Virus record (IMG/VR): IMGVR_UViG_3300032093_000153
Span: 1-57,990 of that record
DNA: 57,990 nt
Direction: 5' to 3' (one strand)
DNA from: a virus
Each line of letters begins with the position of its first letter. The first letter of the stretch is position 1. Below, in pieces: positions 27,953-35,774 of this stretch. Below the pieces are notes generated by a model. It was given only the letters and a program-made list of their open reading frames with translations. It was not told the origin of the DNA and ran no database searches. The position numbers were made by a program, and so were the translations under genes.

Positions 27953-28311
27953 TGACTAAACCTAATGAATTTGGCAAAGCAATGCAAGAATGGTGGGATT
28001 CTGATGAATGTAAACAAATTCAAAAAGCAAATGAAGAAGCAAAGCAACGAGCAGTAGGAAAGTATTTTATGCTTTCTGAAGAAGATAAACTTGATATGGT
28101 TCAGGCAATCTGTTACATTATGTGTAAGGCAGAAGAAGAAGGAACCAGTCATCGTGGACTTCAAGATGCACTTGGAATTTATCCTTCTGGTTTCTGGGTT
28201 GACCATTTAATGGATGTTCATAATTCCCTCTATGAATATTATGATAAAATAAGACAAAAAAACGAATTGGATAAAGATATTGAAACTTTACAAAAGTTCA
28301 CAGAAACATAA
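27952..28311 (+). CDS. Hypothetical protein
   Basis: 119 aa, helical and charged, start overlapping the previous stop. Trp-rich N-terminus (GKAMQEWWDSDECKQI). Not recognised. Confidence 0.6.
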   Translation: MTKPNEFGKAMQEWWDSDECKQIQKANEEAKQRAVGKYFMLSEEDKLDMVQAICYIMCKAEEEGTSHRGLQDALGIYPSGFWVDHLMDVHNSLYEYYDKIRQKNELDKDIETLQKFTET

Positions 28312-28347
28312 AGAAATTCTTAAGAAAACTACATATTGATAGATAAT

Positions 28348-28365
28348 GTGTTAGAATACTAACAC
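28348..28365 (+). promoter_or_regulatory. Palindrome over a possible -10, candidate operator
   Basis: GTGTTAG-aata-CTAACAC is a perfect 7-bp inverted repeat that contains TAGAAT. It sits 19 nt upstream of the ATG at 28384 and could be an operator or a hairpin. Confidence 0.4.
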
Positions 28366-28383
28366 AAAAATAAGGAGCATTTA

Positions 28384-28539
28384 ATGAGTTTAAGTAAAGA
28401 AGAATTTGAAGAAATGGATGTTTTGCGTAAGGCAATCTCGCAGAATCCAGCATACGTTCATCCAGAAAAACAAGAACGATTTACTGAACTCTTTGTTAAG
28501 TCTCTTTCTTATGTTGATTCTCCTGCCTTTGATAAATAA
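28384..28539 (+). CDS. Small hypothetical protein
   Basis: 51 aa (MSLSKEEFEEMDVLRKAISQ..), with AAGGAG 8 nt upstream. It is preceded by the palindrome and followed by a GATAAATA late-like element at its stop. Not recognised. Confidence 0.6.
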   Translation: MSLSKEEFEEMDVLRKAISQNPAYVHPEKQERFTELFVKSLSYVDSPAFDK

Positions 28540-28555
28540 TCAAAGGTATTTTTGT

Positions 28556-29401
28556 ATGCAAATGCTTTCTGAAGGTAGAAAAAGAGATGCTGCAGCAAAT
28601 GCAGTTTTGGCATTATCATTTGCTGCAAATGCTGCACAATCACCTCAATCATTAGTAAGATCTGGACACGATGCTGCACCCAGTCTTCCTTTGATGGGAG
28701 AACTAATGAGAAAAAGAAAAGAAGCAAATAGAAATTTAGATAGTGCAAGAGTATCTGAACCAGCACGTAATCGTAAGAAAAAGACTTTTAAAGAGTTTGT
28801 GGAAGAATTCTATATGAGTGAAGAAAGAAGGGACACTGGACTTAAAGGTTTGAAACACGGATTGGGAGATTCAAAATCTGATGCAGTTTCCAAAGGACTG
28901 AGATTTTTTAAAGGGTCTGATGGTAGAACTAGAGAGATTAGAAATTATGGATCACGATCAAAACCAGGTGGAAGAGTAGTTGATTATGAAAATGAAACAA
29001 TAAGAAGAACAAAACGAAAGGCTAGAGTTCACGAAGTAACCCCATCAGAACACCAAGACCATAAATCATTTGCTAAAAAATCACAACAAGCAACTAAAAA
29101 GGGAATGGATGTTCATCATATGACCCCAGTTGCCAAATCTGCAAAATTGAAAGCATCTATGAGTGATGCTGCGTGGCAACAAAGATTAAAAGATGATGCC
29201 GCAAAGGGAATATATCACGGAAATCATCCACGTAATTTAGCACTTGCGAAAAGAATGGGAGAAAAAGGTTCTGGAATATCTCATCATCAAACAATTCATA
29301 CTAGTAGAAGACAAAATTTGACTTGGAAAGAACTGAGTAATCTTGTTAAAAAATCTAGACAAACATCAAGAAAAAGGAAACAACAAAAAGAAACAAGATA
29401 A
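28556..29401 (+). CDS. Probable internal head protein with HNH/HHH-type nuclease motif
   Basis: 281 aa from ATG 28556, chosen because GATAAATA (28531-28538) lies just upstream and the preceding small gene ends at 28539. It has an internal capsid-targeting-like helix KKTFKEFVEEFYMSEE (~residue 80). The C-terminus has GMDVHHMTPVAKSAKL, GNHPRNLALAKR and SGISHHQTIHT, the pattern of HNH/AHH-type nucleases. A late-expressed nuclease packaged with DNA is inferred; activity is unproven. Confidence 0.6.
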   Translation: MQMLSEGRKRDAAANAVLALSFAANAAQSPQSLVRSGHDAAPSLPLMGELMRKRKEANRNLDSARVSEPARNRKKKTFKEFVEEFYMSEERRDTGLKGLKHGLGDSKSDAVSKGLRFFKGSDGRTREIRNYGSRSKPGGRVVDYENETIRRTKRKARVHEVTPSEHQDHKSFAKKSQQATKKGMDVHHMTPVAKSAKLKASMSDAAWQQRLKDDAAKGIYHGNHPRNLALAKRMGEKGSGISHHQTIHTSRRQNLTWKELSNLVKKSRQTSRKRKQQKETR

Positions 29402-29428
29402 ATAAAAATAAAAATAAAAGTTAAAAAA

Positions 29429-29884
29429 ATGAAAACTTTCAGAGAGTTCCTAGAAGAAGCATACCTCGTTGAGATGCGTAAAGAGGATAAAGTAAAGGGA
29501 AAGAAGAAGACTCCTCTTTATGTAACTAAGACACAAAAAACTGTGCAAAAAGCACCAGAAGGTAGTGGTAAAAAGTGGGAAACAAGAACTATTGAGAAAA
29601 AGCAAATCAATCCTGTTGCTGACCTTGGAAGATACAGGCAAGGTAAAGTAGGTGGTGCTCCCGCAATTCAAGCAGGTGGAACCCATGGAGGACCTACAAT
29701 GGGATTTAAACCACACGAGCACGGTGAAGGTGGTTCTGGAAGAGGAGTGAAGAAGGCAAGAGGAGCAAAGACTGCACCAAAACCAGGAACAACTGCAACT
29801 GATAGAGTTCAAGCAAAACGTAATGCAGAAAATTCTTGGAGAGGTAAGTATGGTGGTAGATATTCTATCTGGGGTTCAAAATGA
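29429..29884 (+). CDS. Probable internal head protein (capsid-targeting N-terminus)
   Basis: 151 aa, very basic. It begins MKTFREFLEEAYLVE, like the T4 IPII/IPIII capsid-targeting sequence (MKTYQEF-x-AEA), with LxE-type sites for the prohead protease. The rest is low-complexity Gly/Lys/Ala, as expected of a DNA-associated core protein. AGATAAATA is found 30 nt upstream. Ends ATGA into the next gene. Confidence 0.65.
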   Translation: MKTFREFLEEAYLVEMRKEDKVKGKKKTPLYVTKTQKTVQKAPEGSGKKWETRTIEKKQINPVADLGRYRQGKVGGAPAIQAGGTHGGPTMGFKPHEHGEGGSGRGVKKARGAKTAPKPGTTATDRVQAKRNAENSWRGKYGGRYSIWGSK

Positions 29885-31185
29885 AGACTTATCAAGAATT
29901 TATTTCAGAAGCAAAGAAGTGTTGGCCTGGATATAAGAAGAAAGGCACACAAAAACTCTTTGGAAAGACTTATAATCGTTGTGTGAAAGAAGGTAAAGTA
30001 GAGTGGGATAATCCAAAGAGACCTTTATCGTCTGGATTGACTCCAAGAGAAAAGAACAGAGCAGTAAGAAAAAGATTAGGTATTGAAAACCCTGATACTG
30101 ATAAACCATCATTCTTCAAAGATGGTCCTGGTGAAAAGGAGTATGAAAGATATGGAAAACTAAAAGCAGCACATGATACTGAAAAAGATAAGGATGTCCC
30201 TGAAGATGAAAGACATAAGTTTAAGTCAGTAGCAAAAGGTCGTCTTGGTGGAGAATATAGTGCTGGTAGAATAAGAAGAATGGCTGGGGTCCATTCAGGA
30301 GCACAGACAGGCAAAAATGCTGAAAAAGGAAAAGGTAGATATGCTGTAATGTCTCAAACACAAGGTGCAGAAAAAGTAAGAGAAAAGCATAAAAAAAGAT
30401 ATGGTGATTATGCTGACTTAAATAGGTTGAAAGAACCAAAAGAAGAATTTGAGTATGAACTTGAAGAAAGTTCAATGGGTGAAAGAAGTGGCAGAAGAAC
30501 AAGAGGAAATGTCACACTCGCAAGAGGCAGAGGTGCTGACATGGATAGAAGTGAAAGAACCACTGCTGCTATTGCAAAGAAAGCAGGACTTAAAGGAACT
30601 GGAAAATTTTCAACAAAAGATTTGAGAACAAAGTCCAAAGATTATACAACTTATGATAGTGAAGATGATTCGGATGATTATGGAAGCACCGAGCAAGACC
30701 ACTACATTCGCACTCATTCATCACCAAGAAAAGCAGCAAAAGGTGAAAGATTAATTTCAAAAATGAAACCAGCAGGAAGAACTCCATCTGGAATGACTAA
30801 ACTCAAAACTGCACCTTCAAGTGAAAGTGTAAGAAGAGTGAAAGACTTGAAAAAGCAAATGACAAAGACAGGTGCAAATAAAACAGGAAAAGTTCATACC
30901 GTAGATATTATGCACCGAGATAGTGAAGTTGGAAAAGGTGATAAACATCAACAAATGGAAAGAGGAAGAAACTTTATTCAAGCACTTAAAGATACTCCAA
31001 AACATTTAAAGAGAGCAGGAGCACAGAAAGGTGATACTGTGATTGGAAAACCAACTGCTGTGATGTCTGGTGAAGATAAGAAAACTGGTGCAGAAAAGAG
31101 AGGAAAACTTTATAAGAAAGCATTCGGCAAAAGAAGCACTGAAAGGTCCGCAAAAACTGGATTGATGGTCGGAAAGGCAGACTGA
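29881..31185 (+). CDS. Probable large internal head protein (IP-like targeting sequence)
   Basis: 434 aa, strongly basic, low complexity. The first residues MKTYQEFISEAKK are nearly identical to the T4 internal protein III leader as I recall it. The remainder is rich in RGR/KGK segments and a Ser/Asp-rich patch (SEDDSDDYGSTEQDH). In T4, such proteins enter the prohead, lose the leader to gp21 and are injected with DNA. Role here inferred from the leader, late-type context and composition. Confidence 0.65.
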   Translation: MKTYQEFISEAKKCWPGYKKKGTQKLFGKTYNRCVKEGKVEWDNPKRPLSSGLTPREKNRAVRKRLGIENPDTDKPSFFKDGPGEKEYERYGKLKAAHDTEKDKDVPEDERHKFKSVAKGRLGGEYSAGRIRRMAGVHSGAQTGKNAEKGKGRYAVMSQTQGAEKVREKHKKRYGDYADLNRLKEPKEEFEYELEESSMGERSGRRTRGNVTLARGRGADMDRSERTTAAIAKKAGLKGTGKFSTKDLRTKSKDYTTYDSEDDSDDYGSTEQDHYIRTHSSPRKAAKGERLISKMKPAGRTPSGMTKLKTAPSSESVRRVKDLKKQMTKTGANKTGKVHTVDIMHRDSEVGKGDKHQQMERGRNFIQALKDTPKHLKRAGAQKGDTVIGKPTAVMSGEDKKTGAEKRGKLYKKAFGKRSTERSAKTGLMVGKAD

Positions 31186-31193
31186 CAATATAT

Positions 31194-31201
31194 ATAAATA
31201 A
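31194..31201 (+). promoter_or_regulatory. Late promoter TATAAATA
   Basis: Exact match 20 nt before the ATG at 31221; sequence TATAAATAACTAAAAAG is shared with the element at 21626. Confidence 0.75.
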
Positions 31202-31220
31202 CTAAAAAGTATTTGTAAAA

Positions 31221-31853
31221 ATGGACGCACAAGAACTTCGCAATCTTCAAGAAGCATATTTGGAAGTTTATGATGAAGCATATAAAAAATTTCCTTATAA
31301 GAAAGTAGAAGATAAAATTCACAAAAAGGAAGCAGATAATCCAACTGGTCGTGGAACACCACAATCAGTAAATATGGGTAAAGTATTACGTCATTTTAAG
31401 GGTGAAGTTCGTAGAACTGAAAGAAGAGAAAATAGTCCTAAAATATCAAAAGCAAAAGAAGCAGAAAATAGAGAAAGAGGAACTCAAAAAGAACAAGTAG
31501 ACCTCTACGACATCATCCTCTCATATCTTCTTGATGAAGGTTATGCTGATACTTTTGAAGCAGCAGAAGCAATTATGGTGAATATGAGTGAAGATTGGAG
31601 AGAAGATATTGTTGAAGAAAAGAAATCTCTTCCAGTTGCTAAAATGAAAAGAAAAGAAACAAAACTTCTTGGTAGTGATGAAGAACACCTTGCAGCATTG
31701 AAGACACCTATGGGTTCTCCTGAAAGAAAAAAAGCAATGAAAAACCTTGAAAGATTTGATAATATCAATACAGCAAGAACAAGTATTTCAAAAAGAGGTG
31801 GAAAAGAAACACATGCAATGCCAGAAGTAGGTAGATATAAACCAAAATATTAA
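31221..31853 (+). CDS. Probable internal head protein, paralogue of 21653
   Basis: 210 aa. MDAQELRNLQEAYLEVYDEA matches the start of the 147-aa protein at 21653. The module VDLYDIILSYLLDEGYADT with MVNMSEDWREDIV lies at residues ~93-133 and is followed by an extra basic tail (RKETKLLGSDEEHLAALKTP). Late promoter immediately upstream. Inferred packaged protein. Confidence 0.6.
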   Translation: MDAQELRNLQEAYLEVYDEAYKKFPYKKVEDKIHKKEADNPTGRGTPQSVNMGKVLRHFKGEVRRTERRENSPKISKAKEAENRERGTQKEQVDLYDIILSYLLDEGYADTFEAAEAIMVNMSEDWREDIVEEKKSLPVAKMKRKETKLLGSDEEHLAALKTPMGSPERKKAMKNLERFDNINTARTSISKRGGKETHAMPEVGRYKPKY

Positions 31854-31873
31854 GATTGAAGGACACTTCCCAA

Positions 31874-31917
31874 ACCGTCCCAAGGTGTCCCCGAGGCACC
31901 TTTTTTTGTGCTATACT
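31874..31917 (+). promoter_or_regulatory. Variant box promoter (ACCGTCCCAAG) with TATACT
   Basis: GGACACTT then ACCGTCCCAAGG at 31874, 38 nt upstream of TATACT 31912-31917, with a terminator hairpin between. The layout equals the ACTGGCACAAG modules but the box is diverged. Confidence 0.4.
31883..31907 (+). terminator. Rho-independent terminator
   Basis: AGGTG-loop-CACCT followed by seven T residues, immediately after the internal-protein gene. Confidence 0.75.
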
Positions 31918-31937
31918 ACTTGAAACACAAGACTCTT

Positions 31938-32345
31938 ATGGAACTTACAGTTGTAGCAATCAAACGAGACGACAATCTTTACCACTTCAATCATTCTCAT
32001 AATGATACAGTTGAAGAACTTCTGATGAATGGAACTGAAGAAGCAATTGACGAACATTGCTACTTCAAGACTGGAAAGTATCCGATTGAAGGTGATGAAG
32101 TTGAGATTTCTCTCTTCCTCCAAGAACCTGATGATTATGATACTCTTCTTGTGAAAGAAGTATCTGATGAGGAAGGAACAACTTATACTGATACGACTAT
32201 GTGTGTTCCCGTGTGGTTATGCAACTGGAACCAAGGATACTTTGGTTTTGTGCCCGAAGAAATTTACATTAAAGTTAGGCCAATTAACAAAGGACTTGAA
32301 TCATTTGTGAAAGCAACTGGTATGAGGGGGTTTTTGAATAAATAA
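31938..32345 (+). CDS. Hypothetical protein
   Basis: 135 aa from ATG 31938. Mixed alpha/beta, acidic, with CVPVWLCNWNQGYFGFVPEE. Downstream of the variant box promoter. Not recognised. Confidence 0.65.
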   Translation: MELTVVAIKRDDNLYHFNHSHNDTVEELLMNGTEEAIDEHCYFKTGKYPIEGDEVEISLFLQEPDDYDTLLVKEVSDEEGTTYTDTTMCVPVWLCNWNQGYFGFVPEEIYIKVRPINKGLESFVKATGMRGFLNK

Positions 32346-32362
32346 AAGAAAAAAGTAGTCAG

Positions 32363-32521
32363 ATGAAACCAACACCAAGAGAATTGCAGGAAACCTATAA
32401 GATTCATTCACAACTTATAGAGCATCTCATCTCGGAGGGTTATGCAGATGACAATGAATCTGCAAATAAAATCATTGAGGGTATGAGTGAGACTTGGTTC
32501 ACTACAATTATTAAGGACTGA
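32363..32521 (+). CDS. Small stand-alone copy of the LISEGYADD module
   Basis: 52 aa: LQETYKIHSQLIEHLISEGYADDNESANKIIEGMSETW is the same C-terminal module as in the larger proteins at 21653, 31221 and 34886, here almost alone. It suggests a portable interaction domain of the internal-protein family. Confidence 0.55.
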   Translation: MKPTPRELQETYKIHSQLIEHLISEGYADDNESANKIIEGMSETWFTTIIKD

Positions 32522-32531
32522 CACTTTCCGA

Positions 32532-32574
32532 ACCGTCCACTCCCCTTGCCACGCAGCAGCATCCGTGGTATGAT
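32532..32574 (+). promoter_or_regulatory. Variant box promoter with TATGAT
   Basis: ACCGTCCAC about 37 nt before TATGAT (32569-32574), preceded by GACACTTTCCGA; 25 nt before the next ATG. Resembles the diverged module at 31874. Confidence 0.35.
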
Positions 32575-32598
32575 TACTAGGTAATCAAGGGAAAACCG

Positions 32599-32817
32599 AT
32601 GGAAGTTCTTGAGTTCACTGATTCTTCTGCTATCGCAAAGATTCAGTTTGATTATGCTGAAAATCAGGTAGGTATTGCTTATACTTACAAACCAGAGCAA
32701 GTTTATGTCTTCAAGTGCAATGACTTGACTTTGGTGAAAGAACAGGTTAAAGTTGCTGATAGTGTTGGGAAACTTATTTCTCAATTTCGTAAAGATGGGA
32801 CTTTGATTTCTGTTTGA
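32599..32817 (+). CDS. KTSC-like domain protein
   Basis: 72 aa. Pattern SSAIAKIQFDYAENQVGIAY, YKPEQVYVFKCND and VADSVGKLISQF follows the small KTSC domain found in phage and bacterial proteins of unknown function. Confidence 0.5.
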   Translation: MEVLEFTDSSAIAKIQFDYAENQVGIAYTYKPEQVYVFKCNDLTLVKEQVKVADSVGKLISQFRKDGTLISV

Positions 32818-32851
32818 TTATCCTGCTATTCGTTATTTGCGAATAGCAAAT

Positions 32852-32924
32852 GCTGGTTTAGCAATCTGGCGAATGCAATCGACTCATAATCGATGGGAGG
32901 CGAGTTCGATCCTCGCAACCAGCA
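32852..32924 (+). tRNA. tRNA-Met(CAT) (or Ile2)
   Basis: Acceptor GCTGGTT/AACCAGC with A73, anticodon stem ATCGA/TCGAT, loop CTCATAA, T arm GCGAG-TTCGATC-CTCGC. CAT could also be lysidine-modified for Ile AUA, but an Ile(TAT) gene follows. Confidence 0.9.
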
Positions 32925-32925
32925 C

Positions 32926-32954
32926 TTGACAATCTAAGCACACTCTGCTATGAT
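32926..32954 (+). promoter_or_regulatory. Sigma70 promoter TTGACA-17-TATGAT
   Basis: TTGACA 32926-32931 and TATGAT 32949-32954, 17-nt spacer. GACAATC and GATTGTC form an inverted repeat spanning it. It drives the two tRNAs that follow. Confidence 0.8.
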
Positions 32955-32964
32955 TGTCTTATAA

Positions 32965-33036
32965 GGGACTGTTGCTTATTGGTTAAAGCCCACTGCTTAT
33001 AACGGTGTGAACAGAGTTCAATTCTCTGCAGTCCTA
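32965..33036 (+). tRNA. tRNA-Ile(TAT)
   Basis: Loop CTTATAA, stems CACTG/CGGTG, T arm CAGAG-TTCAATT-CTCTG, A73 followed by an encoded CCA (33037-33039). UAU anticodon reads AUA, rare in high-GC hosts. Confidence 0.85.
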
Positions 33037-33040
33037 CCAA

Positions 33041-33383
33041 GCGAGTATGGTGGAATCGGTAGACACACCAGACTTATGAAAATTGAGCCTCATTTGGGAA
33101 ACCTTATGAGTGTAATTCCTCAAATTCGGTGAAACCTGTAAAATGGCAATACCGAGCGAAGTTGCAAGACAGTTGGAAAGACAACGGCTACCCAATGTGC
33201 TTCTAGAGAGGGTTGGAATTATCTAGAAAATGCAAAACGTGTAGAGACTAGACGGGGAACACCTAAACTGAAAGGTATGGTGAAGGTATAGTCCAGACCA
33301 CAAACCGAAAGGGTAGTGAAAACTATAGTGGTAAGAAAATCTGTTGGGCATTGCCCGTGGGAGTTCAAGTCTCCCTACTCGCA
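33041..33383 (+). tRNA. tRNA-Leu(TAA) interrupted by a group I intron
   Basis: Exon 1 33041-33075 and exon 2 33336-33383 join to acceptor GCGAGTA/TACTCGC, D arm GTGGAATCGGTAGACAC, loop CTT+AAAA and a class II variable arm TGGGCATTGCCCGTG. The splice is between U34 and A35, exactly where cyanobacterial and plastid tRNA-Leu(UAA) introns sit. Confidence 0.93.
33076..33335 (+). mobile_element. Group I intron in tRNA-Leu(UAA), 260 nt
   Basis: Preceded by U and ending in G, as group I introns do. It starts ATGAAAATTGAGCC and contains AATGGCAATACCGAGC (P/Q region) and GACTAGACGGG with GGTATAGTCC (P3/P7/R/S region), the cyanobacterial tRNA-Leu intron pattern. No ORF inside. Self-splicing expected from the core, not shown. 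Confidence 0.9.
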
Positions 33384-33427
33384 CTTGCCCGAAAGGGCAA
33401 ACACACATTATTTCAGTTATTAGTATT

Positions 33428-34012
33428 ATGATTGAACAGTTTATTTCCGATTTGAAAACTATTCCCTCTGAGGAATATAAAAAATTCTTCATTCAAGCAA
33501 ATAAAGTTGCTGCGATGTATCCCCTAAATGAAGGGATTGATTGTTTTGCTAGGGGTGAATCAATTGAATTTGGATTCATTGAAACCTTCTCAAAATATAT
33601 TGATATTAAAGCATCAGAAAAGAAAGAAAAAAATGACCCAGATGGTCTTTATCGCACAAAACATCTTTGGGATGCAAAAACGAAAAAATTTGGTTTGGAA
33701 CCCCAAGAAAAGAAATCTTGGTTGATCAAATCAAAAACTTGGGATTTCAAAAAAACTCAGTCGGGAGTTTCTGAGTTCAAAACTAGGTCCGAATGGTTTG
33801 TTTTGATTGATCCTTGGACTCACCGACTTGCCGTTCTTGACGCAAAACTTCTGTTTTCTAAAAACTTTACTGAAGGTAAATCGAGAATTACTTTCTCAGT
33901 TTCTCAGGAAGATATTACAATGATTTATGATGGCATAAATGATGTAGAAGAAGTTAATGTTGTACCTGAGAGCAAAACTCTGCTAAAATACATTTGGGAA
34001 CAAGCACAATAG
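33428..34012 (+). CDS. Hypothetical protein next to Dam methylase
   Basis: 194 aa from ATG 33428 (the open frame extends upstream into tRNA-Leu, so the upstream Met is rejected). Mixed alpha/beta with SEFKTRSEWFVLIDPWTHRL and AVLDAKLLF. It lies 5 nt before a DNA adenine methylase gene, as a restriction enzyme would, but I see no clear PD-ExK site. Function not assigned. Confidence 0.65.
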   Translation: MIEQFISDLKTIPSEEYKKFFIQANKVAAMYPLNEGIDCFARGESIEFGFIETFSKYIDIKASEKKEKNDPDGLYRTKHLWDAKTKKFGLEPQEKKSWLIKSKTWDFKKTQSGVSEFKTRSEWFVLIDPWTHRLAVLDAKLLFSKNFTEGKSRITFSVSQEDITMIYDGINDVEEVNVVPESKTLLKYIWEQAQ

Positions 34013-34017
34013 ACTAA

Positions 34018-34857
34018 ATGAAACAATTTCCATTAAAGACAATGCTCCGTTATCCTGGAGGAAAGAGTAAAGCACTTAAAACTCTTGCTCCTTGGTTTCC
34101 TAGTGATTTCAAGGAGTTTAGGGAACCATTCTTGGGTGGTGGAAGCATTTCTTTAATGGTTTCACAGAACTATCCAAAAGTTCCTATTTGGGTAAATGAT
34201 AAGTATTTTTATCTTTATAACTTTTGGATTCAACTCCGTGATAATGGACAAGTTCTTAAAGACAAATTAAGAGCAATCAAAGAAGAAGTGAATGGAGATG
34301 ATGAAGCACATAAAGACTTGTTCAATCAGTATCAGAGTGACATTGAAACTCTTGAACCATTAGAACAAGCAGTTGCTTTCTTTATTCTGAATAAGTGTTC
34401 TTATTCTGGTTTGACTGAGAATTCTACTTTCTCAGTTCAAGCATCACGTTCCAACTTCTCTTTGGTTGGAATTGATAAACTTCCAAAGTATTCTTATATT
34501 ATCAAGAACTGGAAGATTACTAATATTGATTATGCCGAGGTAATGAATGACCGTGGTGAGGAAGTATTTGTATTTCTTGACCCACCTTATGATATCAAGG
34601 ATTTCCTTTATGGAACTGGAAGGAAACTTCATTCATCATTCTCACACGAAAGATTTGCTGATGATGTAGATAAGTGCCCTCATCGTTTTATGATTACATA
34701 TAATCTAAATGATTGGTTGCTGAATCGTTATAAAGAGTACAATTTGAATGAATGGAAACTCCGATATTCAATGGTTCATCGTGGGGAAAAAGGAACTCAG
34801 GACAACGTTAAAACAGAATTGTTAGTTACAAACTATGTTCTGGATTCAGTTTTATAA
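34018..34857 (+). CDS. dam: DNA adenine methylase (Dam family)
   Basis: 279 aa. MLRYPGGKSKALKTL is the N-terminal SAM-binding motif of Dam/MboIA methylases, REPFLGGGSIS follows and VFLDPPYDI is the catalytic DPPY. It transfers methyl from SAM to N6 of adenine, probably in a short site such as GATC. In phage it can protect DNA against host restriction; that role is inferred. Confidence 0.9.
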   Translation: MKQFPLKTMLRYPGGKSKALKTLAPWFPSDFKEFREPFLGGGSISLMVSQNYPKVPIWVNDKYFYLYNFWIQLRDNGQVLKDKLRAIKEEVNGDDEAHKDLFNQYQSDIETLEPLEQAVAFFILNKCSYSGLTENSTFSVQASRSNFSLVGIDKLPKYSYIIKNWKITNIDYAEVMNDRGEEVFVFLDPPYDIKDFLYGTGRKLHSSFSHERFADDVDKCPHRFMITYNLNDWLLNRYKEYNLNEWKLRYSMVHRGEKGTQDNVKTELLVTNYVLDSVL

Positions 34858-34860
34858 ATA
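34853..34860 (+). promoter_or_regulatory. Late promoter TATAAATA
   Basis: Overlaps the dam stop, 26 nt before the next ATG. Confidence 0.65.
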
Positions 34861-34885
34861 AATTATATAAAACTATAAAAAACCA

Positions 34886-35500
34886 ATGAACTATAAGGAC
34901 CTTCAGAACATTTCTTATCTTTCGCATCAAATTCTTACAGAAGCTTCTTCTGAGGAGCACAATGTAATGAATCGTTGGCCTTATGCTTCTCCTTATCTTC
35001 AAGAGGAAAGAGCACCTGGTGTAAAACCTTACAAACCTGGTGTACCACCTATGTCTTATTCTAAAGCAAAACCACCTTCAGGTGAAAAGGGAGATGGAAG
35101 TGGATATGGTGCTGACAAGAAATTTACTCAAGATACTGACGCAAAGTCATTTAGACCTGGTGTAGATGTTCCAAAAGTAAAGAAATTTGGTAGAATTTCA
35201 AGAATCATTCCTCACGGTATTGGTGATCACGCAAATAGAACTCAGTCAAGAGTTTCTACAATCGTTGGAAAGGACCCTGGAGCACCAAAATCGGAAAAAA
35301 TGCCACAGGAAAAGAAAAAGCCAAGTCGTGAAATTATCCGTAAAGGTAAGCAAGAAGAAAGTTTTGACCTTTATGACTTAGTTCTCGCACATCTCCTTGA
35401 TGAAGGTTATGCTGATACTCAAGAACAAGCAGAAGCAATTATGGTGAATATGAGTGAAGGATGGGTTGATGCCATCGTTGATTCTTATATTCAAGGATGA
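34886..35500 (+). CDS. Probable internal head prot. with LLDEGYADT module
   Basis: 204 aa. N-terminus MNYKDLQNISYLSHQILTEA is a short amphipathic helix. The middle is Pro/Gly/Lys-rich low complexity. The C-terminus FDLYDLVLAHLLDEGYADT with MVNMSEGWVDAIVDSY is the shared module of 21653 and 31221. Late promoter upstream. Packaging inferred. Confidence 0.6.
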   Translation: MNYKDLQNISYLSHQILTEASSEEHNVMNRWPYASPYLQEERAPGVKPYKPGVPPMSYSKAKPPSGEKGDGSGYGADKKFTQDTDAKSFRPGVDVPKVKKFGRISRIIPHGIGDHANRTQSRVSTIVGKDPGAPKSEKMPQEKKKPSREIIRKGKQEESFDLYDLVLAHLLDEGYADTQEQAEAIMVNMSEGWVDAIVDSYIQG

Positions 35501-35539
35501 TAATTTGACAATTTTAAACTAATAGTTTAAAATTACATA

Positions 35540-35547
35540 TATAAATA
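35540..35547 (+). promoter_or_regulatory. Late promoter TATAAATA
   Basis: Exact TATAAATA 27 nt before the ATG at 35574, in an AT-rich gap. Confidence 0.7.
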
Positions 35548-35573
35548 ATAATTATTTTATTTTTATAACAATT

Positions 35574-35771
35574 ATGTCTGATACTGTAAATCAAATTGCT
35601 TCTGTTTTTGAAACTTGGAAACAAGAAGATGAGAAGTTTGAAACTGGAAATAGTTCTGCTGGAACTAGAGCAAGGAAAGCTCTGCAAGAAATTGCAAAAC
35701 TTGCAAAGACTCGTAGAGCAGAAATCTCCGAAGTAAAGAATGCTAAAAAAGCAGAAAAAGTTGCTTCTTGA
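35574..35771 (+). CDS. Hc1-like small basic (histone-like) protein
   Basis: 65 aa. SSAGTRARKALQEIAKLAKT followed by RRAEISEVKNAKKAEK resembles the histone-H1-like Hc1 family (charged, Ala/Lys-rich, helical). It has its own late promoter, consistent with a DNA-condensing virion protein. Family assignment is from pattern only. Confidence 0.55.
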   Translation: MSDTVNQIASVFETWKQEDEKFETGNSSAGTRARKALQEIAKLAKTRRAEISEVKNAKKAEKVAS

Positions 35772-35774
35772 CCT

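Noticed and set aside
30221-30787. Several minus-strand open frames of 65-115 codons across the internal-protein genes
   Set aside because: They arise from Lys/Glu-rich low-complexity codons read backwards (Leu/Phe/Ser-rich products) and overlap strong forward genes completely.
33384-33402. TTGCCC-gaaa-GGGCAA hairpin after tRNA-Leu as terminator
   Set aside because: No T tract follows; more likely an RNA-processing hairpin.
33344-33427. Upstream extension of the unknown gene next to dam (start at 33344)
   Set aside because: It would translate the 3' exon of tRNA-Leu; the ATG at 33428 is the sensible start.
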